A DNA stretch of 64,000 nt, from positions 1 through 64,000 of the forward strand of contig CAYSDI010000005.1 of the NCBI GenBank assembly GCA_964429745.1, read 5' to 3'. Position 1 is the first letter of the stretch. Each line of letters begins with the position of its first letter. This stretch comes from WGOA01 sp964429745. GTDB taxonomy: Bacteria; Bacteroidota; Bacteroidia; Chitinophagales; BACL12. Shown one piece after another: positions 24,555 through 32,508 of the stretch. A model generated the notes under the pieces. It ran no database searches and was not told the DNA's origin. It worked only from the letters and a program-made list of their open reading frames with translations. Both the position numbers and the translations under genes were made by a program.

Positions 24555-26024
24555 TTAACTCTCCGGAACCGTTGCACTTTTCAAGGCGCGCAGCAGGTCA
24601 GCGACTTTTCCGGAAGTAGGGCGCGGAGCCTGGACATCGGAAATGGTGCCGTCCGGAGCGATGAGCATAAAGCGCGGTATGCCGTCAATCTGGTAGCGCT
24701 TGACCACTTCGGATTGCCATGCGCCGTCTGTGAAAATCTGCAGACCACCCAATTGCTCTTCGGCCACCATGGCTTGCCAGTCATCTTTGTTGTCATCGAC
24801 CGAGATTGACATCAGCACCACGGATTCGTCGCCGGCAAATTCTTTCTGAAGGGTTGCTAAGGCGGGGATCTCCGCGCGGCAGGGGCCACACCAGGTAGCC
24901 CAAACGTCAACGTACACGGCTTTGCCTTTGAGGTCGCTCAGCGCGACGCGCGTGCCATCCGGCCTAACTCCGGCAAAGTCAGGCGCTGGTTTGCCGCTGC
25001 CTAGGGTTTGCCAGTTGCGGTATAGTTTTTCCAGTTCGTCATGTTCCGGGCCTGGAATGGCGCTGGCTGCATAGCGTTCGTGAAGGGGAGCGGCGCCCTC
25101 GGGTCCTTCATACCGCAGGTAGTCGCGCAACACCGATCCGACCAACTTGGCTTGAATGGCCTCGTTTTGGAAGGTTTGTTTGACTAAATCCATCTGCTTT
25201 AGCGACAGCGCAACGGGGTCTTCGCTGGCCGGGGTGGCCGAAGCCGCTTCGTTAGCGTTTTCTGGCGCGTTTTCTTTAGCGGCTTCTTTAACGGCCAATG
25301 CGCCCAAATAGCTGGAAGCGAACGATTCAAACACGCTCGACGAGACGTTCCAGTCGTTGTTTAAGTCCAATTGCTTGGCAAAATTCCAGAACCCGTCGCT
25401 GGGTTCAAAGGTCGGGTCGCTGGCATAGTAGCGGTGGTATTCGGGGTAATTGGCCATTTCGCCCGCCCAGGTGAACTCCAATTCCAGCTTTTCCCGCTGG
25501 GTAAAGTATTCCTCCAATCCTTCAGCATCCAGGTCAGCCATTAGCTTGTCTTGGCGTTCCCTAGCCTGCTGCACAAAAGCAGTCTCATCCAGCTCATAAG
25601 GGTTGGTTTCGCTTTGCAAGGCTGCGTTGCGGACCATTTTGGCCGCCATGTAGGTGTTGATGTCGGAGCCTGCACCAGAATAGGTCAGCGTCAGGTCGAA
25701 TTGGGTAGCGTCCAGGCGCAACTGTAGCGAATCACCCGGGCGGAAGTACGCTAAGGTGAACTCCGGGCCGATGCGAATGCGGGCATATTCGGCCTGCTCC
25801 AGGTCAAAGACCAGCGAAAAACGGCCTTCGGCATCCAGTTCGGTAGCGTACACCGAATCGGCGATGTTGATGGAGGCGTTGGTCCCGGAGGGATTAGTGA
25901 TGGTACCCACCAGCACCGTGCGCAGGGGCCCTTGCCCCGTTTCTTCCTCGTCCCCGCCGGAGGCACAACCGGGCGCAAATGCCAGGAGGCTCATAAACAT
26001 CAGGCAAACGGCTGTTTTCTGCAT
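24555..26024 (-). CDS. TlpA/ResA-like thioredoxin-fold lipoprotein
   Basis: Membrane-anchored periplasmic thiol-disulfide protein common in Bacteroidota. From the ATG at 26024 the protein is 489 residues with signal MQKTAVCLMFMSLLAF and lipobox APGC. The N-terminal beta-rich part resembles DUF4369 (VLVGTITNPSGT, FRPGDSLQLRLD), the middle is helical, and the last 150 residues form a redoxin domain with active site WATWCGPCRAE. The frame is open 52 codons further upstream but lacks signal features there. It overlaps nothing, ends 2 bp before the NRAMP-like gene, and likely heads this minus-strand transcript. Confidence 0.85.
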   Translation of the reverse strand: MQKTAVCLMFMSLLAFAPGCASGGDEEETGQGPLRTVLVGTITNPSGTNASINIADSVYATELDAEGRFSLVFDLEQAEYARIRIGPEFTLAYFRPGDSLQLRLDATQFDLTLTYSGAGSDINTYMAAKMVRNAALQSETNPYELDETAFVQQARERQDKLMADLDAEGLEEYFTQREKLELEFTWAGEMANYPEYHRYYASDPTFEPSDGFWNFAKQLDLNNDWNVSSSVFESFASSYLGALAVKEAAKENAPENANEAASATPASEDPVALSLKQMDLVKQTFQNEAIQAKLVGSVLRDYLRYEGPEGAAPLHERYAASAIPGPEHDELEKLYRNWQTLGSGKPAPDFAGVRPDGTRVALSDLKGKAVYVDVWATWCGPCRAEIPALATLQKEFAGDESVVLMSISVDDNKDDWQAMVAEEQLGGLQIFTDGAWQSEVVKRYQIDGIPRFMLIAPDGTISDVQAPRPTSGKVADLLRALKSATVPES

Positions 26025-26228
26025 GCGCCGCGCAACAGTGCTGGAGAAGGGGAAGCGGGAGGGCCTTGAGGCTAACTGGCGCAATGCCTGAAAAGGGTTT
26101 GGAAGCATCATAGCGATGAAAATAGTTATAATTCGGCGCAACTGCGGAGCGATTCCGGTTAGATTTTGCCGGATGAGCACAGCGCTTGTTGCAAGTTCCT
26201 CCTAGTTTAGCCCTCTATTCTACGGATT

Positions 26229-27020
26229 ATGAGCAAGGAATTGATTGGGCTGCATGCCCTGGTTTGCGGGGCCAGCCGCGGTATCGGACAAGCTTGCGCC
26301 CTTGCCTTGGCCAATGCGGGAGCTTCGGTTACCTGTGCAGCCCGCAGCGAGGAAGGGTTGAAGGCGGTGGTGCAAGATTTGGACAGGAGCAGCGGGCAGG
26401 AGCACGGCTGGCTGGCGGCTGATTTCAGCAAGCCTTCTTTGTTGGGCGAAGGGCTACAGGCCCACCTGGCAAGGGTTTCGGTGCCTTTTCACATTTTGCT
26501 GAACAATACCGGTGGCCCCCCGGCCGGACCAGTGGCAGAGGCGGACGAAGAGGATTTTCGCCGGGCCTTCAACCAGCATTTGGTCAGCAACCACGTGCTG
26601 GTCAAGGCCTTGTTGCCCGGCATGAAGCAGCATGGTTACGGGCGAATTGTCAATATGATTTCCACGTCAGTCAAGCAGCCTTTGCCGGGGCTGGGGGTGA
26701 GCAACACCGTGCGCGGAGCGGTGGCCAATTGGGCTAAGACGCTGGCCAACGAATTGGCGGTGCACGGCATTACAGTCAATAACGTGCTGCCTGGCGCTAC
26801 CCGCACCGAGCGGCTGGCGGAGATTATCCGCGACCAGGCTGCGCGAACCGGCCGCAGCGAAAGCGAGGTAGCGGCAGCCATGCAAAGCCATATCCCCATG
26901 AATCGGTTTGCTGAACCTGCCGAAATAGCCGCGGCAGTTGTCTTTCTGGTGTCGCCATCGGCCAGCTACATTACCGGAATCAACCTGCCGGTTGATGGGG
27001 GCCGCACGGCAAGCCTCTGA
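26229..27020 (+). CDS. SDR family protein with altered active site
   Basis: Short-chain dehydrogenase/reductase fold, 263 residues. The cofactor loop is GASRGIG (14-20), followed by the NNTGGPPAGP motif in place of NNAG, and the C-terminal NLPVDGGRT is typical. The catalytic YxxxK is not found: where it should be the sequence reads LGVSNTVRGAV after ISTSVKQP. This SNxxR pattern marks an SDR subgroup of uncertain activity. It is 21 bp ahead of the aldehyde dehydrogenase and should share its transcript, so a role in aminomuconate metabolism is likely but unproven. Confidence 0.85.
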   Translation: MSKELIGLHALVCGASRGIGQACALALANAGASVTCAARSEEGLKAVVQDLDRSSGQEHGWLAADFSKPSLLGEGLQAHLARVSVPFHILLNNTGGPPAGPVAEADEEDFRRAFNQHLVSNHVLVKALLPGMKQHGYGRIVNMISTSVKQPLPGLGVSNTVRGAVANWAKTLANELAVHGITVNNVLPGATRTERLAEIIRDQAARTGRSESEVAAAMQSHIPMNRFAEPAEIAAAVVFLVSPSASYITGINLPVDGGRTASL

Positions 27021-27028
27021 GCACGCCC

Positions 27029-27036
27029 TAACTTTG
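27029..27036 (+). promoter_or_regulatory. Bacteroidota -7 element TAACTTTG
   Basis: TAACTTTG lies 4 bases before the ATG of the aldehyde dehydrogenase gene, in the 20-bp gap after the SDR gene. It could be an internal promoter giving a leaderless message; no -33 element at normal spacing was found. Confidence 0.35.
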
Positions 27037-27040
27037 TACT

Positions 27041-28492
27041 ATGAACGCTTTGCTCAACATCCTAAATTTCATTGATGGTGAGTTTGTTCCCTCGGTTAGC
27101 GAAACCTGGCTGGATAATTTTGAACCCGCCACGGGCGCAGTCTATTCGCTGATGGCGGACTCTGATGCACGGGATGTGGACGTTGCGCTGCGCGCCGCGG
27201 AAAAGGCCTTTCCCGCGTGGAGTCAAATGCCAGCAGCAGAGCGATCGCGGATTTTGCTGCGCATAGCTGAAGGTATTGACAACCGCATGGACGAGTTGGC
27301 ACACGCCGAAAGCAAAGACAGCGGCAAGCCGGTGGAACTGGCGCGCACCGTGGACATCCCCCGGGCGCGCGATAACTTCCATTTTTTTGGTACAGCCGTG
27401 ATGCATTTCGCCTCCGAAAGCCATGCCGTTCCTGGACAGGCCATAAACTACACGCTGCGTCAGCCGTTGGGCACCGTGGCCTGTATTTCGCCGTGGAACC
27501 TTCCGCTGTACTTGTTCACGTGGAAGATTGCGCCGGCCCTTGCGGCGGGAAATTGTGTAGTGGCCAAGCCTTCCGAAATTACCCCGGCCACGGCATGGTT
27601 ACTGGCTGACATAGCCCGTAATGCGGGTTTGCCGCCGGGGGTGCTCAACATCGTGCACGGTTTGGGCACCAAAGTTGGGGCGGCTTTGGTGGATCACCCT
27701 TCTGTGAAAGCCATCAGTTTTACCGGAGGCACCAAAACCGGCGAAGCCATCGCGCGCAGCGCTGCTCCCCGCTTCAAGAAACTGAGTTTAGAATTGGGGG
27801 GCAAGAACCCCAACCTGATTTTCGCAGATTGCAATTATGAACAGGCCTTGCAAACGTCGGTTCGTTCCAGCTTCTCCAACCAGGGCCAGATTTGTCTGTG
27901 CGGCAGCCGCATTTATGTGGAAAGACCTTTGTACGAACGCTTTAGCCGCGACTTTATTGAGCGGGTATCGGCCCTGATTCAGGGCGATCCACTGCAGACC
28001 CAAACCCAACAGGGCGCAGTGGTTTCTCAGGCCCATTTCGATAAGGTGATGGCAGGCATCGCGCTGGCGCGCGAGGAAGGTGGGGTGGTCTTGACGGGGG
28101 GCAAGGCGTTCAAGCCTAAAGGCCGCTGCGCAAAGGGTTGGTTCATTGAGCCAACGGTTATTGAAGGGCTGGCTCCGGGTTGCCGCACCAACCGGGAGGA
28201 GATTTTCGGACCGGTGGTCACGCTCCAACCCTTTGACACCGAAGAGGAAGCACTGGCACTGGCCAACGATGTAGACTATGGACTTGCAGCCACAGTCTGG
28301 ACGCAAAACCTGGATCGTGCACACCGCATGGCTGAGCGCATCCATGCCGGCGTGATTTGGATCAATTGCTGGTTGTTGCGCGATCTGCGCACGCCATTTG
28401 GCGGCATGCGCGACTCCGGCGTAGGCCGCGAAGGGGGCTGGGAAGCTATGCGGTTTTTTACGGAGCCTAAAAATGTTTGCATAAAGTATTAA
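27041..28492 (+). CDS. 2-aminomuconate-6-semialdehyde dehydrogenase (ALDH family)
   Basis: NAD-dependent aldehyde dehydrogenase, 483 residues. The general base is E251 in LELGGKNP, the catalytic Cys is C285 in NQGQICLCGSR, and PWNLPLYLFTWKIAPALAAGN with VAKPSEITP forms the cofactor site. C-terminal GGMRDSGVGREGG is typical of the ALDH8/hydroxymuconic-semialdehyde dehydrogenase group. Position between an SDR and a RidA-family gene inside a kynurenine region makes 2-aminomuconate semialdehyde the likely substrate; sequence alone cannot exclude other semialdehydes. Confidence 0.88.
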   Translation: MNALLNILNFIDGEFVPSVSETWLDNFEPATGAVYSLMADSDARDVDVALRAAEKAFPAWSQMPAAERSRILLRIAEGIDNRMDELAHAESKDSGKPVELARTVDIPRARDNFHFFGTAVMHFASESHAVPGQAINYTLRQPLGTVACISPWNLPLYLFTWKIAPALAAGNCVVAKPSEITPATAWLLADIARNAGLPPGVLNIVHGLGTKVGAALVDHPSVKAISFTGGTKTGEAIARSAAPRFKKLSLELGGKNPNLIFADCNYEQALQTSVRSSFSNQGQICLCGSRIYVERPLYERFSRDFIERVSALIQGDPLQTQTQQGAVVSQAHFDKVMAGIALAREEGGVVLTGGKAFKPKGRCAKGWFIEPTVIEGLAPGCRTNREEIFGPVVTLQPFDTEEEALALANDVDYGLAATVWTQNLDRAHRMAERIHAGVIWINCWLLRDLRTPFGGMRDSGVGREGGWEAMRFFTEPKNVCIKY

Positions 28493-28493
28493 A

Positions 28494-28528
28494 TGTTATG
28501 CATAACAAATAAAATGTTATGCATAACA
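28494..28528. promoter_or_regulatory. Two perfect 14-bp palindromes spaced 21 bp
   Basis: TGTTATGCATAACA occurs twice (28494-28507 and 28515-28528), centre to centre exactly 21 bp, that is two helical turns on the same DNA face. They lie between the aldehyde dehydrogenase stop and the RidA-family start. The inner half-sites form ATAACA-N7-TGTTAT, also present at 22639-22657. This looks like a cooperative operator for a dimeric regulator of the tryptophan pathway. Confidence 0.65.
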
Positions 28529-28548
28529 ATTTCTTTAAATATTCTGCC

Positions 28549-28971
28549 ATGACTTCCTACAACTCCGATGATGCCCCCGCCCCGGTTGGGCTCTATCCAC
28601 ACGCCCGCCGTGTGGGCGACTTGCTTTTCTTATCCGGCATTGGACCGCGCAGTGCAGACGGCAAGAGCATACCGGGATTGGAACTGGATGCCAGCGGCAA
28701 TTTTGTGAGTTTCGACTTCGAGGCGCAGTGTCTCTCGGTGTTCCGCAACGTTAAGGCGGTGCTCAAGGCGTCCGATGCGCTTTGGGAAGACCTGGTGGAT
28801 GTAACGGTCTTTTTGACGGACATGAAGCGCGATTTCCACACCTACAACCGGGTGTACGCGGAGTATTTCAAGGACCACCAGCCTTGCCGCACCACGGTAG
28901 AAATCAGCAGTTTGCCCACGCCCATTGCCATCGAGATCAAGTGCATTGCTTACCTGGGTTCCAGGGTGTAG
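28549..28971 (+). CDS. RidA-family 2-aminomuconate deaminase
   Basis: Trimeric YjgF/YER057c/UK114-type enamine/imine deaminase, 140 residues from the ATG at 28549. An in-frame ATG at 28519 exists but falls inside a palindromic operator and adds a non-family N-terminus. The conserved Arg that holds the substrate carboxylate is in QPCRTTVEI, with RVGDLLFLSGIGPRSADG and the C-terminal IEIKCIAYLG. Directly after the semialdehyde dehydrogenase, it most probably removes the amino group of 2-aminomuconate to give 4-oxalocrotonate. Confidence 0.87.
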   Translation: MTSYNSDDAPAPVGLYPHARRVGDLLFLSGIGPRSADGKSIPGLELDASGNFVSFDFEAQCLSVFRNVKAVLKASDALWEDLVDVTVFLTDMKRDFHTYNRVYAEYFKDHQPCRTTVEISSLPTPIAIEIKCIAYLGSRV

Positions 28972-29019
28972 GCCAACCGCTTGGGCACTGCACTCCAGCC
29001 TCTTTCTTCAACCTTTTCT

Positions 29020-29079
29020 CAAGCCCGCCGACAAGCCCTCCGTCAAGCCTCCCGTCAAGCCCTCCGTCAAGCCCTAACT
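29020..29079. repeat. 12-bp tandem repeat array C
   Basis: Five units of exactly 12 bp begin at 29020, 29032, 29044, 29056 and 29068; the commonest is CAAGCCCTCCGT, with single-base variants. The array fills the gap between two convergent genes and reaches the stop codon of the tryptophan dioxygenase. The core GTCAAGC is also seen in array B. Confidence 0.88.
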
Positions 29080-30037
29080 AAGGCCCCTCCCTCAACTCCT
29101 GCCCCCGAGTACCCCATTCGCGGATTTCGCGTTCGGTCCAGAGCTCCGGAAAAAAAACGAGTTGCTGGTGGTTGGGCGGCAGGTACTTTTGCCAGTTGGT
29201 GCCGCCGGTAGCGGCGATGACATCCGGGTCGCGGTTCAGGTAGCGCGCCGCCGATTTCAGGTGCGCAAGCGGCCATTCCACGTTGGCCAGATGGTCGTAG
29301 TCGCGGAGCATGTTGCTCAGTTCTTCGTCGCGCTCTTCTGCCGGCAGGCTGTGGAAACGCGCCAGCAGATGATGGCCCCGGTAGCGATTGATCAACTCCA
29401 GAAACGTTTTGCTGTATTTGGCCAGAAACTGCCGCAGGGTCAGGGTTTTGCGTCCAGTGGACAACTCGCGACCCCCGCGCTGCCAGTAAAAGTTGTCCAA
29501 AAGCACCTGGAAGTCGTTTTCGCCGCGGAGCCCTTCGCGCTCTGACCAGGCCACGAGGTTGTGGACATCGGTGCTGGTCATTTCGATCATGCGGTATTGT
29601 GCGGACTGAAAACCCGAGGCGGGCAACAGGGCCATTCGAAATTGGAGAAATTGCTCTTTCTCCATGCCTTCAATCATGATGCTGAACGAGTCCGTCAAAT
29701 GGCGGAAGTAATTGTTGATCCGCTTCATGCGCAGCTTAAACACTGCTCCGTTGAGCTCGTCCGTAAAAGCCAGCTGTTCAATTTCGTTGAGGATGAGCTT
29801 GAAATACAGCTCGGTAATTTGGTGGTAGAGAATAAAAATTTTCTCGTCGGGAAAGATCGTGCGCGGGTTCTGCAGGCTCAGCAGCACGTCCAGATGCGTG
29901 TAATCCCAGTACGTCAGGTAGTCGGAATGGATAAGCCCGTCCAGGTAAGAGCGCATGTCCTGGCCCATGGCCGCATACTTTTCTTCCAGCGTATGAATGC
30001 GCTGGATAATGTCGTCCGGAAGGGTCTTTTCTTGCAT
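29078..30037 (-). CDS. kynA: Tryptophan 2,3-dioxygenase
   Basis: Haem enzyme that opens the indole ring of L-tryptophan to N-formylkynurenine, the entry step of the pathway encoded nearby. Visible are the substrate-side His48 in YWDYTHLD, the KIFILYHQITELYFKLILNE helix split over about 70-90, and the probable proximal haem ligand H259 in WPLAHLKSAARYL, followed by GGTNWQKYL in place of the usual GTGGSSG. At 319 residues it is somewhat longer than bacterial KynA (about 280). It is 17 bp after ligA on the same strand and must share its transcript or lie at its end. Confidence 0.93.
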   Translation of the reverse strand: MQEKTLPDDIIQRIHTLEEKYAAMGQDMRSYLDGLIHSDYLTYWDYTHLDVLLSLQNPRTIFPDEKIFILYHQITELYFKLILNEIEQLAFTDELNGAVFKLRMKRINNYFRHLTDSFSIMIEGMEKEQFLQFRMALLPASGFQSAQYRMIEMTSTDVHNLVAWSEREGLRGENDFQVLLDNFYWQRGGRELSTGRKTLTLRQFLAKYSKTFLELINRYRGHHLLARFHSLPAEERDEELSNMLRDYDHLANVEWPLAHLKSAARYLNRDPDVIAATGGTNWQKYLPPNHQQLVFFPELWTEREIREWGTRGQELREGP

Positions 30038-30054
30038 GAGGATGCGATGTTGCC

Positions 30055-32169
30055 TCAGCGAAGTTCGCTCGTGAACGCGAGGAACTCATCTTCGGTCATG
30101 ACCACGATGCTGCCGATTTCGCGTGCTTTTTTGAGTTTGGAGCCCGCTTTTTCACCGACCACCAGGATATTGAGGTTGGGGGAAACGGCGCTCATGTTGC
30201 GCCCGCCGTGGCGCTCCACCACTTCTTTTGCCTGCTCGCGGCCCAGGCGCTGCAAGGTTCCGGTGAACAAGACCGTTTTGCCGGAAAGCACGCCCTGGCC
30301 GGGTTTTTCTTCCCCCAGGGTGCGGGTGTTGAGGCCGAGTTTTTCCAATTCGGCCAACAGTTCCTGATTCCTGGGGTTGGCGAAGAACTCCGAAATACTT
30401 CGCGCCACCACCGGCCCGATGTCTTCGACCTGCATCAGCGCATCCTGGTTCAAGCTGGTCAGGTCATCAAGACCGTTAACATGGCGCGTTAAGGCTTTGG
30501 CGGTGGTAATGCCCACGTGCCGGATGCCCAGCGCGTTAATGAGCCGGAACAGCGGACGGGATTTAGAGCGCTCGACGCCCTGTTGCAGGTTGGTCACGGC
30601 CTTTTTCCCCCAGCCTTTCATTTGCTCGATGTGAGGGTAGTCAAGTTTGTAGATGTCCGTAATGCTTCGCAGCAGTTTTTCCTGGTAAAATCGGCCCACG
30701 ATGTCTTTGCCCAAGCCGTCAATGTCCATGGCGTTTTTGGACACAAAGTGTCTGAGGCGCTCCTCTGCCTGAGCGGGGCACTCTGCGTTGGTGCAGCGCA
30801 CGGCTACTTCGCCTTCTGCGCGGGCCAGAGGGCCGTCGCAACTGGGGCACTTCGGGGGAAAAGTGATCTCCTCTTCGCGGCCTGTTCGCGCTTCAGCAAC
30901 CACCCCGGCTATGTACGGGATCACATCGCCAGCCCGCTCTACCTTGACCAGGTCGCCAATGCGGATGTCCTTTTCGGCAATTTGGTCCTGGTTGTGCAGT
31001 GAAATGGAACTTATGGTAACACCGGCCAGCGACACAGGCTCCACTTTGGCCACGGGCGTGATGGCCCCGGTGCGCCCTACCTGATACTCCACACGGAGCA
31101 GCCGTGTGCTGGCTTGTTTGGCTTTGAACTTGTAGGCGATGGCCCAGCGGGGATGGTGGGCCGTGGCACCACAACGCCGCTGCAGGGCAAGGCTGTTGAC
31201 CTTGACCACCATGCCGTCAATTTCGTAGCGGTAGTCGTCGCGGCGCTGCTCCCATTCCCGGATAAACGCCAGTACTCCCGCGATGCCCTTCCGCAGCCCC
31301 ATGGCCTCTCCAGGCACGCGGAAGCCGAGATTGAGCAAATGGTCCAGGTTGCCGCTGTGCGTTTGAAAGGGGCTGTCGGATGCAGCCAAGAGGTCTTCAC
31401 CGTCAGCGTTGACCGCGTAACCCAAATGAAAAACAAAGGTCTCCAGGCCGCGTTGGGCCACTTCTGCGGGGTCTTTCATGCGCAGCCCCCCGGCCGCCGT
31501 GTTGCGCGGGTTTTGAAAACGCGGAAGCCCTTCCGCTTCGCGGGTTTCGTTCATTCGGGCGAAGAACGCTTTGTCGATTACCACTTCGCCGCGCACTTCG
31601 GCCAGAGCGGCTCCGAGCTGGTCAAAGGCAGCAGCTTTGGGGATGCCGCCGATCACCTGCACGTTGGCCGAAATGTCTTCGCCCTGCACGCCGTCACCGC
31701 GCGTAGCCCCGCGGTTCAGCAACCCGTTTCGGTATTGCAGCGATATGCTTGACCCGTCGAATTTCGGTTCCACGCAATACTCCACCTCGTCTGCGCCGCT
31801 TAGGCCTCGCACGCGGCGGTCCCATTCCAGTAGGTCTTCGGCGTTGTACGAGTTCTCCAGCGACAGCATGGGCACGGCGTGGGTAACGGTGGCCGACGTG
31901 TCAGCCAGGCCCCTGGCCACCCGCTGCGTCGGCGAGTCCGGGACCAGCAATTCCGGGTGCTCGGTTTCCAGTTGCCGGAGCTCGGCAAAGAGCCGGTCGT
32001 AGTCGGAGTCAGGAACGACTTGCTCCGCTTGGAGGTAATATTCGCGGTCCAGAAATTCAAGCACCGTCCTAAGCGCTTCTGCGCGTTCAGGGGGTTCAGC
32101 CGGTCCTTCGCCGATCAGCAGTTCGCGCAGGCTTTGCCGCAGCGCTTCGTTTTCGTCGCGTTCCGTCAT
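30055..32169 (-). CDS. ligA: NAD-dependent DNA ligase LigA
   Basis: Essential ligase joining Okazaki fragments. The adenylated lysine is K136 in VEPKFDG. Next come the nucleotidyltransferase motifs, the OB fold, a four-Cys zinc finger (CPSC and CTNAEC, about 420-445), HhH repeats (IGIRHVG-type GIRHVGITTAKAL and VEDIGPVVARSI), and a C-terminal BRCT domain starting VLSGKTVLFTGTL. Full length at 704 residues. It is sandwiched between pterin-4a-carbinolamine dehydratase (13 bp upstream) and tryptophan dioxygenase (17 bp downstream). Confidence 0.97.
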   Translation of the reverse strand: MTERDENEALRQSLRELLIGEGPAEPPERAEALRTVLEFLDREYYLQAEQVVPDSDYDRLFAELRQLETEHPELLVPDSPTQRVARGLADTSATVTHAVPMLSLENSYNAEDLLEWDRRVRGLSGADEVEYCVEPKFDGSSISLQYRNGLLNRGATRGDGVQGEDISANVQVIGGIPKAAAFDQLGAALAEVRGEVVIDKAFFARMNETREAEGLPRFQNPRNTAAGGLRMKDPAEVAQRGLETFVFHLGYAVNADGEDLLAASDSPFQTHSGNLDHLLNLGFRVPGEAMGLRKGIAGVLAFIREWEQRRDDYRYEIDGMVVKVNSLALQRRCGATAHHPRWAIAYKFKAKQASTRLLRVEYQVGRTGAITPVAKVEPVSLAGVTISSISLHNQDQIAEKDIRIGDLVKVERAGDVIPYIAGVVAEARTGREEEITFPPKCPSCDGPLARAEGEVAVRCTNAECPAQAEERLRHFVSKNAMDIDGLGKDIVGRFYQEKLLRSITDIYKLDYPHIEQMKGWGKKAVTNLQQGVERSKSRPLFRLINALGIRHVGITTAKALTRHVNGLDDLTSLNQDALMQVEDIGPVVARSISEFFANPRNQELLAELEKLGLNTRTLGEEKPGQGVLSGKTVLFTGTLQRLGREQAKEVVERHGGRNMSAVSPNLNILVVGEKAGSKLKKAREIGSIVVMTEDEFLAFTSELR

Positions 32170-32182
32170 GATGCAGGCAAAC

Positions 32183-32428
32183 TCAGGAAGGTTTCCCGGC
32201 CAGTAAAGCGTCGATGGCGGCAGCCAGCTTGCGGTCTTTTTCTGTCACCACATCACCGGCATCGTGCGTGTTCAGGTCTATATCCACTTTGTTGTAGACA
32301 TTGGACCAGTTGGGGTGGTGTTTATGCTGTTCGGCCAGGAGCGCAACCCTGGTCATAAACGCAAAGGCTTCGCTGAAGTCGCTGAACTTGAAGCTGCGGT
32401 GCAGCTTGTTGTCTTTTTCTTTCCACAT
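32183..32428 (-). CDS. 4a-hydroxytetrahydrobiopterin dehydratase (PCD)
   Basis: Dehydrates 4a-hydroxytetrahydropterin, recycling the cofactor of aromatic amino acid hydroxylases. The signature HKHHPNWSNVYNKVDIDLNTHDAG (split, about 37-60) carries the catalytic histidines, and the C-terminal VTEKDRKLAAAID helix is present. At 81 residues it is slightly short but complete. It is the first gene of a tight row with ligA and tryptophan dioxygenase. No phenylalanine hydroxylase is in the window, so its partner enzyme must be elsewhere. Confidence 0.93.
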   Translation of the reverse strand: MWKEKDNKLHRSFKFSDFSEAFAFMTRVALLAEQHKHHPNWSNVYNKVDIDLNTHDAGDVVTEKDRKLAAAIDALLAGKPS

Positions 32429-32508
32429 TCGCTAAAGGTAGGTCTAAGGGTCTTGCCCGCGGAGCCCTTTGCCGGAACTATAATCTTTAAGGCTTTGCTG
32501 TAAAGCCT

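Noticed and set aside
28519..28548. Upstream ATG for the RidA-family gene
   Set aside because: It lies inside the second palindrome and adds ten residues foreign to the family; ATG 28549 fits homologue length.
29020..29079. Array C as a CRISPR
   Set aside because: Units are contiguous 12-mers without spacers, and no cas gene is present.
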